Assembly (NCBI GenBank): GCA_934047225.1
Contig: OW203983.1
Span: forward strand, 2,418,001-2,482,000
Origin: Ypsolopha sequella
Lineage: Eukaryota; Arthropoda; Insecta; Lepidoptera; Ypsolophidae
DNA: 64,000 bases
Reading direction: 5' to 3'
A program made the translations under genes and the position numbers. This document shows, piece after piece, positions 10,648-21,467 of this stretch (position 1 is the first letter of the stretch; every line of letters starts with the position of its first letter). The notes under the pieces were generated by a model. That model worked only from the letters and a program-made list of their open reading frames with translations, did no database searches and was not told where the DNA came from.

Positions 10648-10869
10648 GTGTCATCGTAGTCGTGAAGATGGAGGGTCCCGCGTTCCTGTGCAAGACTGAC
10701 GAGGTGGGCGAGATCTGCGTGCTTTCAGGCGCCACGGGATCCGGCTACTGGGGCCTCCCGGGGCTCACCAACACCGTGTTCCGAGTCCGGCCCCTCGACT
10801 CGGACGGCGAGCCGATAGGAGAGGAGCACTACATCAGGAGCGGACTGCTTGGCTTCCTGGGGCCTGGGG
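10648..10869 (+). CDS. DIP2: DIP2 internal exon 3
   Basis: It encodes VIVVVKMEGPAFLCKTDEVG and EICVLSGATGSGYWG, then PLDSDGEPIGEEHYIRSGLL and GFLGPGG, part of the first adenylate-forming-like domain. With the preceding exon the split codon T|GT reads Cys. The acceptor GTCACCAG has a poor pyrimidine tract, likely because RTE sequence lies just upstream. The donor is G|GTTCGT, the same hexamer as in exon 1. It enters and leaves in phase 1, which matches both neighbours. Confidence 0.92.
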
Positions 10870-11701
10870 GTTCGTATTACTTGCTTCATTCCAGATAACA
10901 CTTGAAAGATTCTGGTTTTTAAAAGATAATTGTAGAAAGTTGGATTCTATGGATACTACTATCAAGTTATTATGTAAAATCTTTGACGCTTCATTTTAAA
11001 TTTAAACTTACGTACTCGTAATATTATTGTTTATGTTAAGTTTTAATTTACTATTCGGTTATTATAATGTACTAGCTTTTGCCCGCGGTTTCACTCGCGT
11101 GGATGAGTCTTTCAATTCATATGATTTCATTTCAAGAAAGCAGTTGCAACTCTTACTGCATTTTGAAAAAAGCTGTCCCGCCATTACATATAAATATGTT
11201 TTGTAATTGATTATGCCGTAGTTTTTGAGAAAACTGCAATTATCGAATTAATACGATTTTATCATTCATTATATGGATTTTGGATTTGATCTATAACGAG
11301 ATCTTAATGTCACCAAGAAGACCCAGTCTTTGGAAATATTCGCAATTTGATCTTGTCGTGTTAGCTTATATTATTAGTATCTTTAGTGGGTATTATGCAA
11401 GTTGATGTGTTTAATGCCTTTATTCGGTAGTTTAATATAATTTAACTGAGGAAAATACGCCGAAAAACATATATATGAGAAAGTATTGACTAGGAAAAGT
11501 ACATATTTATATAACTTTTATGTAATTAAGTCATTTGTAAAAATTATTGAAAAAGGCGTTACTTTGCGGTAATCCATCATGAATTTGTGGATATATTAAT
11601 AATACGATATATTAATAATAATCTTATATACGAGTAGTTTACTAGTTAATTATTAGTAGATATGATTGAAATGAAGTGATAAGTAACAACGTGTCCCGCA
11701 G
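10870..11701. other. Intron with a short transposon tail
   Basis: At about 11070-11105 the motif CTAGCTTTTGCCCGCGGTTT with CACTCGCGTGG is a common lepidopteran retroelement end. Its reverse complement appears near 20812-20845. The rest is AT-rich with no recognised feature. Confidence 0.5.
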
Positions 11702-11910
11702 GTCTGGTGTTCGTGTGTGGTTCCCGCGACGGTCTGATGACGGTGACCGGTCGGAAGCACAACATGGACGACATAATCGCGACCGTGCTCGCGGTGGAGC
11801 CCATGAAGTTCATCTACCGAGGCCGCATCGCTGTGTTCTCGGTGCGGGTGTTGAGAGACGAGCGGATCTGTATCGTTGCCGAGCAGCGACCCGACTGCGG
11901 CGAGGAGGAG
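11702..11910 (+). CDS. DIP2: DIP2 internal exon 4
   Basis: It encodes LVFVCGSRDGLMTVTGRKHN, then DDIIATVLAVEPMKFIYRGR, then VLRDERICIVAEQRPDCGEE. This corresponds to the C-terminal subdomain of the first adenylate-forming-like domain. In canonical family members this small subdomain swings over the active site. The acceptor CCCGCAG|GT completes Gly. The donor GAG|GTACTG leaves phase 0. The GRKHN-DD signature is a strong DIP2 marker. Confidence 0.94.
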
Positions 11911-11959
11911 GTACTGCTTGCTTCTTGTATACTCAATAGCCAATCCAATCAATTCATCC

Positions 11960-12090
11960 ATCCATCAATCAGCCTGTGTTCGTCCACTGCTGGACACAGG
12001 CCTATCCAGTATTTCGCCACTCTTGGCGGTACTGCGTTATCCTCATTCAGCCGCTACTCGCAACGTCCTTCAGCCCCCCTATTCTGTATC
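11960..12090 (-). pseudogene. RTE-like LINE tail, antisense
   Basis: The reverse complement contains the string CCTGTGTCCAGCAGTGGACG, the 3' tail signature that also ends the RTE fragment at 10314-10571, preceded by decayed C-terminal coding. It is inserted opposite to DIP2, ~50 bp past an exon. Plus-strand open frames running out of exon 4 into it are artefacts. Confidence 0.65.
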
Positions 12091-12142
12091 TTAAGTTGCC
12101 AACTGGACAGGGTGCCTATCGTCAAAAACATAGATAAAAACT

Positions 12143-12290
12143 AAACTTTCAAAATTACTTTTAGTGGGTATTGAACTATTTACGAACTGTGTCGTCACTT
12201 CAAGTGCTAACATGCCCTTAGACAATCGGAATTCGGTAGTATATCTATGTTTTTGATGATAGACACCCAGTACAGAAGGCAACTAGAGAT
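12143..12290. repeat. Dispersed repeat, second copy of 2520-2665
   Basis: It shares ATTGAACTATTTACGAACTG, GTCACTT(A/C)AAGTG and the AATAGGCCTGC motif with 2520-2665. The two copies sit in different DIP2 introns, in the same orientation. Confidence 0.6.
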
Positions 12291-12560
12291 ACATAATAGG
12301 CCTGCAGGTCGTCGGACCAGCGGGCACGAGGTTGGAATAATCTACGCTTCGCTGTACTCCATAAAATTATGGCCTGCCCACTGCCACTTCGTCATGCTGT
12401 GTCGATCACTTTCGATCTCTGACGGATCTCCTCGTTTTGTATTTGATCCATCAGAGATATCCCAAGCATGGCCCGCTCCATTGAGTCGAATTCATCAGCC
12501 AATGTTGATCCAGTGCTGGTCAATGCATTTCCAAGGGCAAAAAGCTGGACATAATGTCGT
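12291..12560 (-). pseudogene. RTE-like LINE fragment, decayed, antisense
   Basis: Read on the minus strand it gives MERAMLGISLMDQIQNEEIR-like sequence, then a KWQWAG-type segment with stops and shifts. It ends with TAKRRLFQPRARWSDDL, parallel to TAKRRVGRPRARWTDDL in the copy at 10314-10571. It is the thumb/C-terminal region of the same endonuclease-reverse transcriptase family, interrupted by stops and small indels. Confidence 0.75.
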
Positions 12561-12734
12561 CGGATGCTTTTTTCTGAATGGCTTTACTACCACGTGAACG
12601 AGTTAAGCCGGGTCTCCAGCGCGTGTTTTGCTCTACACACTTTACTTTACGAAGTTACTTTTACTTATTTTTACTTGCTTAGTGTTATTACTGATGGCTT
12701 TCGTGATCATATTAAGGAAGTTATTAATTTGATC

Positions 12735-14194
12735 TTAGCAGATGTCTATTGTCTATTGTCTAGCAGGTATCTTACATGACGTCATATAAGATACCTGCTG
12801 TCCAAACCATCAGTAGTAGTTCTTAGCAGATGTCTATTGTCTACGTCATATAAGATACTTGCAGTCCAAACTATCAGTAGTAGTTCTTAGCAGATGTCTA
12901 TTGTCTACGTCATATAAGATACTTGCAGTCCGAACTATCAGTAGTAGTTCTTAGCAGATGTCTATTGTCTACGTCATATAAGATACTTGCAGTCCAAACT
13001 ATCAGTAGTAGTTCTTAGCAGATGTCTATTGTCTACGTCATATAAGATACTTGCAGTCCAAACTATCAGTAGTAGTTCTTAGCAGATGTCTATTGTCTAC
13101 GTCATATAAGATACTTGCAGTCCAAACTATCAGTAGTAGTTCTTAGCAGATGTCTATTGTCTACGTCATATAAGATACTTGCAGTCCAAACTATCAGTAG
13201 TAGTTCTTAGCAGATGTCTATTGTCTACGTCATATAAGATACTTGCAGTCCAAACTATCAGTAGTAGTTCTTAGCAGATGTCTATTGTCTACGTCATATA
13301 AGATACTTGCAGTCCAAACTATCAGTAGTAGTTCTTAGCAGATGTCTATTGTCTACGTCATATAAGATACTTGCAGTCCAAACTATCAGTAGTAGTTCTT
13401 AGCAGATGTCTATTGTCTACGTCATATAAGATACTTGCAGTCCAAACTATCAGTAGTAGTTCTTAGCAGATGTCTATTGTCTACGTCATATAAGATACTT
13501 GCAGTCCAAACTATCAGTAGTAGTTCTTAGCAGATGTCTATTGTCTACGTCATATAAGATACTTGCAGTCCAAACTATCAGTAGTAGTTCTTAGCAGATG
13601 TCTATTGTCTACGTCATATAAGATACTTGCAGTCCAAACTATCAGTAGTAGTTCTTAGCAGATGTCTATTGTCTACGTCATATAAGATACTTGCAGTCCA
13701 AACTATCAGTAGTAGTTCTTAGCAGATGTCTATTGTCTACGTCATATAAGATACTTGCAGTCCAAACTATCAGTAGTAGTTCTTAGCAGATGTCTATTGT
13801 CTACGTCATATAAGATACTTGCAGTCCAAACTATCAGTAGTAGTTCTTAGCAGATGTCTATTGTCTACGTCATATAAGATACTTGCAGTCCAAACTATCA
13901 GTAGTAGTTCTTAGCAGATGTCTATTGTCTACGTCATATAAGATACTTGCAGTCCAAACTATCAGTAGTAGTTCTTAGCAGATGTCTATTGTCTACGTCA
14001 TATAAGATACTTGCAGTCCAAACTATCAGTAGTAGTTCTTAGCAGATGTCTATTGTCTACGTCATATAAGATACTTGCAGTCCAAACTATCAGTAGTAGT
14101 TCTTAGCAGATGTCTATTGTCTACGTCATATAAGATACTTGCAGTCCAAACTATCAGTAGTAGTTCTTAGCAGATGTCTATTGTCTACGTCATA
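12735..14194 (+). repeat. Tandem repeat, 64-bp unit, about 22 copies
   Basis: The unit starts CTTAGCAGATGTCTATTGTC, contains ACGTCATATAAGATA and ends near CTATCAGTAGTAGTT. The first copy (12735-12825) is divergent and contains an extra TGACGTCA. Nearly all later copies appear identical, implying recent homogenisation. It is intronic to DIP2. Confidence 0.95.
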
Positions 14195-15091
14195 CATTAC
14201 AAAATTACATGTTCATAGGTCCAATTGTTTGGTCTAGGCATTGATAGATCAGTCAGGTTATTCTTTTATACATATTGATACGAGTTTGAACTAAATGTTT
14301 TTTTTACTGTGATTTGCAACAGAGAATTGTCGTCGGTTTCAATATAAATGTAAGGAAAAGTACATAAAGACTAATATAGTCACAGCGTGAAAATGCATGC
14401 CTGAAGACCGCTATAAAAGCGGTTCACTAGTTCTCTAGTTATAAGCAAACATATTATAGACTTATAGACTTATAATTATAAGACTGTTTTGGAAAATAAC
14501 CAATGTCCAATTTTTTCGAATTTTTTTTTTGCTCTATGGATTCTCTATTGTGCATACAATAATCTGGTAATATTAGAACCAGCAAAAACAACCAAAGTGT
14601 AGCTACAAAGTGTTTAAAATGTAGCTACAAAAACAGAGTGCTTCCGGAAAAACCACCAACGTCAGTAACGTTTCTATAAAGAATAGCCAATAAATAAACA
14701 ACATTTTTTTAACTTTTTAAATACAAAATTAAGTATTTTCATGTATCCATGTTTAATAAAAAAAACATAAATATGGATTTTTCCATGTAAATAATTTTAT
14801 AAGGTTTTATTTACCTATGCCCAACGGTTGGTAGATGTGGGCTGATTGATTTTGATATTTACTTCCTGTAAAATGTCCGAAAAGTGACATTGGTTGTTTT
14901 TCCAAAACACTCTTCTTATATAATATGTTTTGAGATTTATTTCCAAGTTGCGCAGTTGTTGCTCGCGTGGATCCCGCTTCTCCCGATCCCGATCCCTTCT
15001 TATAGCGGATCATACAAGGAACCTATTTATTCCGCTGTTTGATTTACGCGTTGATAAATCATTCAGTTAGTGAGTATATTTCCGTATACAG
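14195..15091. other. Intron, one short dispersed repeat
   Basis: 14196-14280 (containing GTTTGGTCTAGGCATTGATA and CAGTCAGGTTATTC) is a diverged relative of 15480-15570. The rest is AT-rich without recognisable genes. The short minus-strand frame at 14807-15013 has no recognisable similarity. Confidence 0.5.
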
Positions 15092-15323
15092 TCGTTCCAG
15101 TGGATGTCCCGCGTGCTCCAAGCGGTGGACTCGATCCACCAAGTGGGCATCTACTGCCTGGCGCTCGTGCAGCCGAACTACCTCCCGAAGACGCCGCTCG
15201 GAGGCATCCACCTCAGCGAGTGCAAGCGCCGGTTCCTCTCTGGGACGCTGCACCCGGCTAACGTGCTCATGTGTCCGCACACCTGCGTCACTAACTTGCC
15301 CAAGCCGAGGGAGATACATTCAG
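15092..15323 (+). CDS. DIP2: DIP2 internal exon 5 (inter-domain linker)
   Basis: It encodes SFQWMSRVLQAVDSIHQVGI, then CLALVQPNYLPKTPLGGIHL, then LHPANVLMCPHTCVTNLPKP and REIHS. This is the conserved segment joining the two adenylate-forming-like domains of DIP2. I placed the acceptor at GTATACAG|TCG, giving Ser-Phe-Gln-Trp in phase 0 after exon 4. The later CAG at 15098-15100 would drop three conserved residues. The donor CAG|GTGAGT leaves phase 1. Confidence 0.93.
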
Positions 15324-17195
15324 GTGAGTACACTGATATGTTGACCGGTTCATGTATTACGGTCACGGTACAAAAACCTTCAATTACTACGCGGGGCTGC
15401 TCGCGTTGAAGCTGTTGGAATTTACTAAAATCCCCTTTTAGCGGATCTCCATCTCATACAAGAAATAGAATAGGAACCTATAGTCCAAATGTCATGTACC
15501 TAGGTCCAGGCGTTTGGTCTGGACGTTGATAGAACAGTCAGTCCGGGTATTCGTTTATATATTTTCCTAAAAAGATAAATTTTCTCCCCGAGGGGGTATC
15601 ACAGGTGTTTCCTAGTATGGAATGTGAAATGCTAATGATTGTTAACACTCGTACACCTACGTTTCAGTGACTATTGTTACGTCCCAGGGTGATCATCATC
15701 TCATTTCGCTGTACTTCGTGCACAAATATGGATTCACAGGTTAGCGTGTCTTCCGAAGCGATGTGCCTTTGGGATTTGACCTGCGGCCTCCGGATGTTTG
15801 AGATGTTTGAACCACTAGACCAAAGAGGCGGTCAAAGCATTGCGGCGGATACCCAAAAACACCCGGGAATTTTTTATAATTATCCGATTATTCGACACGA
15901 TTTTTCGATTCAATTTGGGTGCACTTTTACACAGCATCTTATATGTATAGATAAGTTTACCCATAGACAAAATACCCCAAAGACGACTATTGTTTAAGTT
16001 TAAGCGTACAATTAATTCTGTCAACTAGCCGAGGTATGAGGAAGCGGGGTACTGCCACCCTATTGGCCCTACTAAGGTCATTCCGTCATAAGTAGGATTA
16101 GGTACGGACCTGGTTTATTTAAAACTCGATATATTTTATTTATGTATGAATATATACATTAGGCACAATTATAAAATCATTATAATTGTGCCTAATGTAC
16201 CTATATAATTATATATCAAAAAAAAAAAGAAATAAGCCGATAAAGGCAATATAAATTTATTTAATTTATATATGAAGTATTTTAATTTTGTGGACTTTTA
16301 CCTTTTAATTGCTCAGTATTATTATATCACAATAGTGTCAATAAAGCTTTATTAGGTATCGATAAATTAATTACAGATTCAAAATACAAATTCGCAAGTA
16401 TGAGGTTGATTTTTTCATACATGATAATATTCTAATACATAAATAATAATAAATTTTTAATTGACAGTTTGTGAAATGACAACAGAAAAACGTTTAAATA
16501 ACAATACTTAGCTATACTTTTAATATTCTGCATGAATCAATAAGTATTGATTAATGAGTGCTCTATAAATTCACACCTCTATCGTTATATGACTGGACAA
16601 ATAAACGAAACAAAAATACTACAGTACACAAGAGAGTACGAGACAAATTGAAAGTCATTATCGGGGTGGGCTAAATTTGATTTAACGAAAGACCAGTTTA
16701 AGTGGAACCCTGAGAATTTTATATAAATCTTTGTATAAAATATTTACGTAAATTTCTATGAAACATAATTGCGTTCTTTTAAAAGTTGGTTTTGTTATTG
16801 ATTTTTCCACACCATTTAACTGCACAAGTAGGTATTTTAACATGCTTATCACATTTTTTACGATTTTATTCATAGAAACTGAGAACTCGGTTCCGTAGTT
16901 CGAAACTGAAACTGGTTCTGAATCAGCGGCCTTATATCAGCTCGATTAGTCCAATGTGTTGATAGAAATCGGTCGCCTGTTATGAGTCGTTTTGGGGGTA
17001 TTTTGTCTACTGGTTTGTCAAACGAGCCTCAAGGCTAAAATCGCCTAAAAATATTATTATTTTTGCTTTATGTTATCATACTTTGTATGTATGTCCCCCC
17101 ACCCCACCGCCCCTTTCCTCCAAACACAAATCCTGGATCCACCCGGGTCTAATATGATGTACCTAGTTATATGAATGTTTTGGTATATTTGACAG
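15324..17195. other. Intron with dispersed-repeat fragments, no gene
   Basis: 15480-15570 pairs with 14196-14280. 15655-15790 resembles the decayed retroelement remnants at 3395-3580 and 25005-25130. A sharp hairpin lies at 16155-16199 (separate entry). The remaining ~1.3 kb is AT-rich with nothing recognised. Confidence 0.5.
16155..16199. repeat. Perfect 19-bp inverted repeat
   Basis: TACATTAGGCACAATTATA (16155-16173) is followed by a 7-base loop and its perfect complement (16181-16199). The stem is too short for a typical insect pre-miRNA, and the flanks pair weakly. Confidence 0.85.
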
Positions 17196-17305
17196 ACGTA
17201 GGCCCCGCTTCAGTAATCGTCGGGAACTTGGTGCAAGGCAACCGCCTCGCGTCAGCGCAAGGGCGCGATATGGGATATTCTGACGACTCCGATGCCGCAA
17301 GAAAG
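17196..17305 (+). CDS. DIP2: DIP2 internal exon 6
   Basis: With the last base of exon 5 (G|AC, Asp) it reads DVGPASVIVGNLVQGNRLAS, then AQGRDMGYSDDSDAARK. This is the DIP2 linker just before the second adenylate-forming-like domain. The acceptor is TTGACAG|AC and the donor AAG|GTAATT. It is only 110 bp. A long T tract that belongs to an antisense LINE starts within a few bases of its donor. Confidence 0.92.
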
Positions 17306-17308
17306 GTA

Positions 17309-18391
17309 ATTATTTTTTTTTTTTTTTTAATTTTTTTTTTTATTTTTTTTTCCAAGAAACAAACAGTCTTATATATTTATACATAACACAAAATATTATT
17401 ATAATGTAGACCTACAGTTTCCTTACTTGTTATAAAACATTCTAAATATATTAAATAAAACTAAACTAAATAAATATAACTTTAGGTTTACAAAAAAGCT
17501 TTTTAACGTAAGTTATACATGCTCAGAGATACACTGCAATAATAATCTTTTAAAACTAATTAAATACTCACTAAATATATCCACGTTAACAAACTTATCG
17601 TTATACAACCTGCAAGCCCGTCTTATGAAACTATTATTTGCATAACATGTGCGACTACGCGAAATATTAAAAAGTGGTTTATTTCGGCAACTTCGTTCCC
17701 GACGTCGAGGTACTCTGAAAGCTAACGAGTGCAACAATGTGGGAGCATCAATATAATTGTTAATAATTTTATAAATAATTGACACATCAATACAATCACG
17801 ACGACAACTTAGAGAAACAATCTTTTGTCTTTTCATAGAACTGACATAATCTATATATGTGTGACCAGTACGGTACTCAATAGCTTTTACAAATTTTTTC
17901 TGTACTTTTTCTATCCTTTCAATATGGATTTTATAAAATGGATTCCAAACAGAACTAGCAAATTCTAAGCGACTGCGAACATAGCTGTTATAAAGTATCT
18001 TGTATGTTAAAGGATTCTTAAAGGGCTTTCCTACACGTAATATGAAACCTAATTGTTTGAAAGCTTTATTTAATATGTTATCTATGTGAGGTAAAAAGGT
18101 AAGTTTTGAGTCCATTAGAACACCAAGATCACGAATTTGATTTACGCGGGTCAGTTCTTTTTGACAGAGTTTATACTTAAAATTGACATGAGTTCTCTTT
18201 CTGCTAAAGCTTATTACAAAACATTTGTCAGGATTCAAAAGTAAGTTGTTTGATCTACAAAAAGACGCAAAGTTATTTAAATCATTTTGCAAGATATTGC
18301 AATCATCTTTATTTACAATATTTACAATCCTCTCAAGAGAACTAATATTTGGGGAGGATTTATAAAAAATTAAAACATTATTTGGACATCC
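17309..18391 (-). pseudogene. Jockey/CR1-like LINE, 5'-truncated reverse transcriptase C-terminus
   Basis: The minus-strand frame 17513-18292 (259 codons) ends in a stop and continues upstream without stops to ~18391. Recognisable RT landmarks are LQNDLNNFASFCRSNNLLLN-PDKC, then RDLGVLMDSKLTFLPHI, NSYVRSRLEFASSVWNPFY and RIEKVQKKFVKAI. These match the RT palm/thumb end of Jockey-group LINEs. The YxDD centre and endonuclease are missing. The 3' untranslated part (17360-17512) ends in a poly(A) tail, read as poly(T) at 17312-17350 on the plus strand. The fragment's frame is intact, suggesting recent insertion. Confidence 0.85.
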
Positions 18392-18745
18392 CTACCTCAT
18401 CATGGTAAAACAGAATCGTTATTTATAAGATTGTTGATATTGTTGTCCGTTTGTCTGTCTTTCAAGGCCCTTTTTTCAGTGATTGCCATCGGCTCACCAT
18501 CACCATCACCACCACTTCACAAACATAATTATCTACCTATAATTATCAGAGGATTTCATAATTATAAGCTCACATTTTATTAGGGTTGGGGAAAATAATA
18601 CATAAATTTTGTAGTTGCATCGGGACCACAGAACTATATCGGGACACTGAGCCGAAAGGAATAATTCCCTTTTTCTCAGAATACGCTCGAGCTACCAAGT
18701 CATACTGCTCTAAAACATTCAAGTTTCTTGTATGAAGACGGACGT
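18392..18745. other. Intron sequence, nothing recognised
   Basis: AT-rich, with a short CAC/CATCAC-rich stretch near 18496-18520. The open frame that starts here on the minus strand is an extension of the 28-bp repeat. Confidence 0.5.
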
Positions 18746-19314
18746 CATGAAAACAGCAACTTGGTTGTGGGCGTGACCAAATAGCAACTCGGTTGTGGGC
18801 GTGACCAAATAGCAACTCGGTTGTGGGCATGACCAAATAGCAACTCGGTTGTGGGCGTGACCAAATAGCAACTCGGTTGTGGGCATGACCAAATAGCAAC
18901 TCGGTTGTGGGCGTGACCAAATAGCAACTCGGTTGTGGGCATGACCAAATAGCAACTCGGTTGTGGGCGTGACCAAATAGCAACTCGGTTGTGGGCGTGA
19001 CCAACTAGCAACTCGGTTGTGGGCGTGACCAAATAGCAACTTGGTTGTGGGCATGACCAAATAGCAACTCGGTTGTGGGCGTGACCAAATAGCAACTCGG
19101 TTGTGGGCATGACCAAATAGCGACTCTGATGTGGGCGTGACCAAATAGCAACTCGGTTGTGGGCTTGACCAAATAGCAACTCGGTTGTGGGCGTGACCAA
19201 ATAGCAACTCGGTTGTGGGCGTGACCAAATAGCAACTCGGTTGTGGGCATGACCAAATAGCAACTCGGTTGTGGGCGTGACCAAATAGCAACTCGGTTGT
19301 GGGCATGACCAAAT
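18746..19314 (+). repeat. Tandem repeat, 28-bp unit, about 20 copies
   Basis: The unit is AAATAGCAACTCGGTTGTGG followed by GC(G/A)TGACC. Because 28 is not a multiple of three, three minus-strand frames each cycle through the unit, and all stay open for 120-200 codons. Those long frames are arithmetic artefacts, not genes. GCG/GCA variation alternates between neighbouring units in part of the array. Confidence 0.95.
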
Positions 19315-19414
19315 GTAATGCTATTCCAATTTGCTATTACGTGCATATTCGATAAAATTTGCGAAGACATACGTACAATTGCACCGATTTCTTTGCGATT
19401 AGAAAACTGATAAA

Positions 19415-19671
19415 ATTTTAACTAGATATTAAAGCCGATTCTGAAGGCTTTTATTTTAGTTTTTGTGCTGTTAAAACTTAAATTTTAGTTTTAGTACTGT
19501 CAAAACTTAAATTTTAGTTTTAGTACTGTCAAAACTTGAATTTTTCCAAAGTAATTTAGATGCTGTGCCCAACAATTTTCAGGAATATTTTGCAATGAAT
19601 AAAGTTTCGTTTTGAAAGCACTAAAACTAAAATTAAAACCTTCAGAATCGGCTTTAATACCTAGTTAAAAT
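19415..19671. mobile_element. MITE with ~37-bp terminal inverted repeats
   Basis: The left end ATTTTAACTAGATATTAAAG-CCGATTCTGAAGG is mirrored at the right end CCTTCAGAATCGGCTTTAAT-ACCTAGTTAAAAT. The interior has a duplicated ~35-bp segment (TTTAGTTTTAGTACTGTCAA). No coding capacity is seen. Confidence 0.8.
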
Positions 19672-21173
19672 TATATTATATATTCGATGCGAAATTTGTA
19701 TCAATTCATTGATTTTATCTAACACAATAAAAACACATTCGGTACACCTTTGGTAAAAACCCGTTAAAAGCGATGTCGGTAAAAAACGGTAAATCACTGG
19801 TTTTTGAGGTGAAATTTCTCGTAAATGGCAATAATTTAGTGTAAATTTCTTTTAAGGCGTTGTCAACTCGAGAAATCATAATATTTTTGCACTCCACTTC
19901 CCCGCAGGAGGCGGGGCTAATGTACATTTTTAACCAATACGCGATCGTGCGCTTTATGGTTTCCACCAATAAAATGCGCAGTGTATTCATCAATATCAGT
20001 GGATTTCAGTGGAAGTCGCGATTGTATTTTTTAATAGCGACCGAAATATACAAATATCAGTTTCTATCCAGTTAGAGTAGCAGCATGTTATTATTATCTA
20101 AACTAATAATAAAGAAGTAAAAAAGCATGTCCGTGCTGTGAATATTATTGTGGAATCTTAAATGTAATGGATAATTAGTTTCTTAGTATTGTACTGAGGC
20201 CAAAAGTACATATATTTTTTTATTTGTGTGTCTGTATGTATTTTTCGTTTTAACTCGAGAACCACTCAACGGATTTGGATGCATATTTCTTTTGCTTTTA
20301 TCGTAGTGACCCGCGTCTACATATAAGGGGCTCCACAATGCTAAATATCTGTTTTGTATTGGATTCAGTTCCGTCAATGTAGATCGTAAAAATTTGAAAA
20401 AAATATGGCATGTTTTGTGACTGAAGACAATTATTAATTACACTTTATAAATAAACATACTTTCAATCTTCCATTAATTACATTAATTTAAAAAAGCATG
20501 AATTTCACGAAAAAAGCGATTTAGTTTCCATGTTTCAAAACCGATTGAAACGAAACCAACACACGCAGATACTAACTAGAAAAAAAATCTTTATTACATA
20601 AAGAAATTATGGTTAATGTCCTAATGGAGCCGCGATTTCTAAATAACTGAAGTTTTGCGTGCGCGGCATCTGATTAGAGCAGGATACAGAGTCAAAAAAC
20701 AAACGCGTTAGAGCAGGACTGAATTTTAGCATTGTGCAGCCCTTTAAGCTATAAGGGTTGTTGATAAAATAACTGTCAAGCCGAAACCTGGCGAAAATTT
20801 AAAGACACATCCATGCGAGCGAAACCGCGGGCAAAAGTTAGTTATGTGATAAAAGGATAGGAAAGTAACAGTCGAATTCTTCTGCTTTGTCGTTAGCTCA
20901 AAAGAAAAGGTAAATGATATAGGTGTCAATTTTATAATGTACTTCCTTTTAAGTGATCTATGCCATTATTTTTCTTTTGTTAGAATATGATCATGATTAT
21001 ATTTTCACTAACAGCTCAGAACGAGTCCTTATAAGGAAATATATAGGTAAGTGAAAAAATTCAAGGTCTTTTCAAGCAAATTACTTCCAGGATAAAAACC
21101 CCTACGAACATAGTGTTCGACGCAAACTTTGCAACAAAAATATTATTAATTGATCCTAACTATTAAACAATAA
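19672..21173. other. Intron made of old repeat fragments
   Basis: 19763-19832 is the reverse complement of 23029-23096 (AAACGGTAAATCACTGG motif). 20190-20330 shares TTTTAACTCGAGAACCACTC and neighbouring motifs with 55661-55800. 20812-20845 holds the complement of the CTTTTGCCCGCGG retroelement end. A GC-richer patch at 19895-19990 has two CCAAT boxes, but nothing else marks it as a promoter. No gene is seen. Confidence 0.55.
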
Positions 21174-21280
21174 TACAAGGTGACTGATTGATAAAGCCAA
21201 ATTCATACTTAAAAAGCCGCGAAAAATTGGAAAATATATGATAAACCGATCGAAAACGCAAAACATAACCGTCACGCGGG
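21174..21280 (+). repeat. Left direct repeat flanking the 77-bp array
   Basis: AAGCCGCGAAAAATTGGAAA and AACCGATCGAAAACGCAAAA-CATAACC recur in the same orientation at 22915-22985, just beyond the array. It is preceded by ACAAGGTGAC...GCCAAATTCATACT, which resembles the terminal sequence of the palindromic MITEs at 49069-50325. The array therefore seems to sit inside a duplicated or transposon-derived segment. Confidence 0.65.
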
Positions 21281-21467
21281 CATTTTACTCTATTATGCAT
21301 AAATTGCAAATTCTTGTTCACGTGGGAACTATTAGGTTTTTAGCCATTTTGAGAAATTTAGAAGAAATGTTGTCACACCCGTTAGCGCAATCACTTTCGA
21401 GATTTAAAATTAAGGATTCTATTTCTGTTTCATGTGTAAGCAAAAGAACCATAGATTTAGAAACTGT

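Noticed and set aside
18570..19370. Long minus-strand open frames of 121-197 codons
   Set aside because: They are produced by a stop-free 28-bp tandem unit in every frame, with no flanking gene structure.
19886..19990. Promoter-like patch with CCAAT boxes and GC-rich run
   Set aside because: It lies inside a DIP2 intron with no TATA/initiator arrangement and no downstream coding frame.
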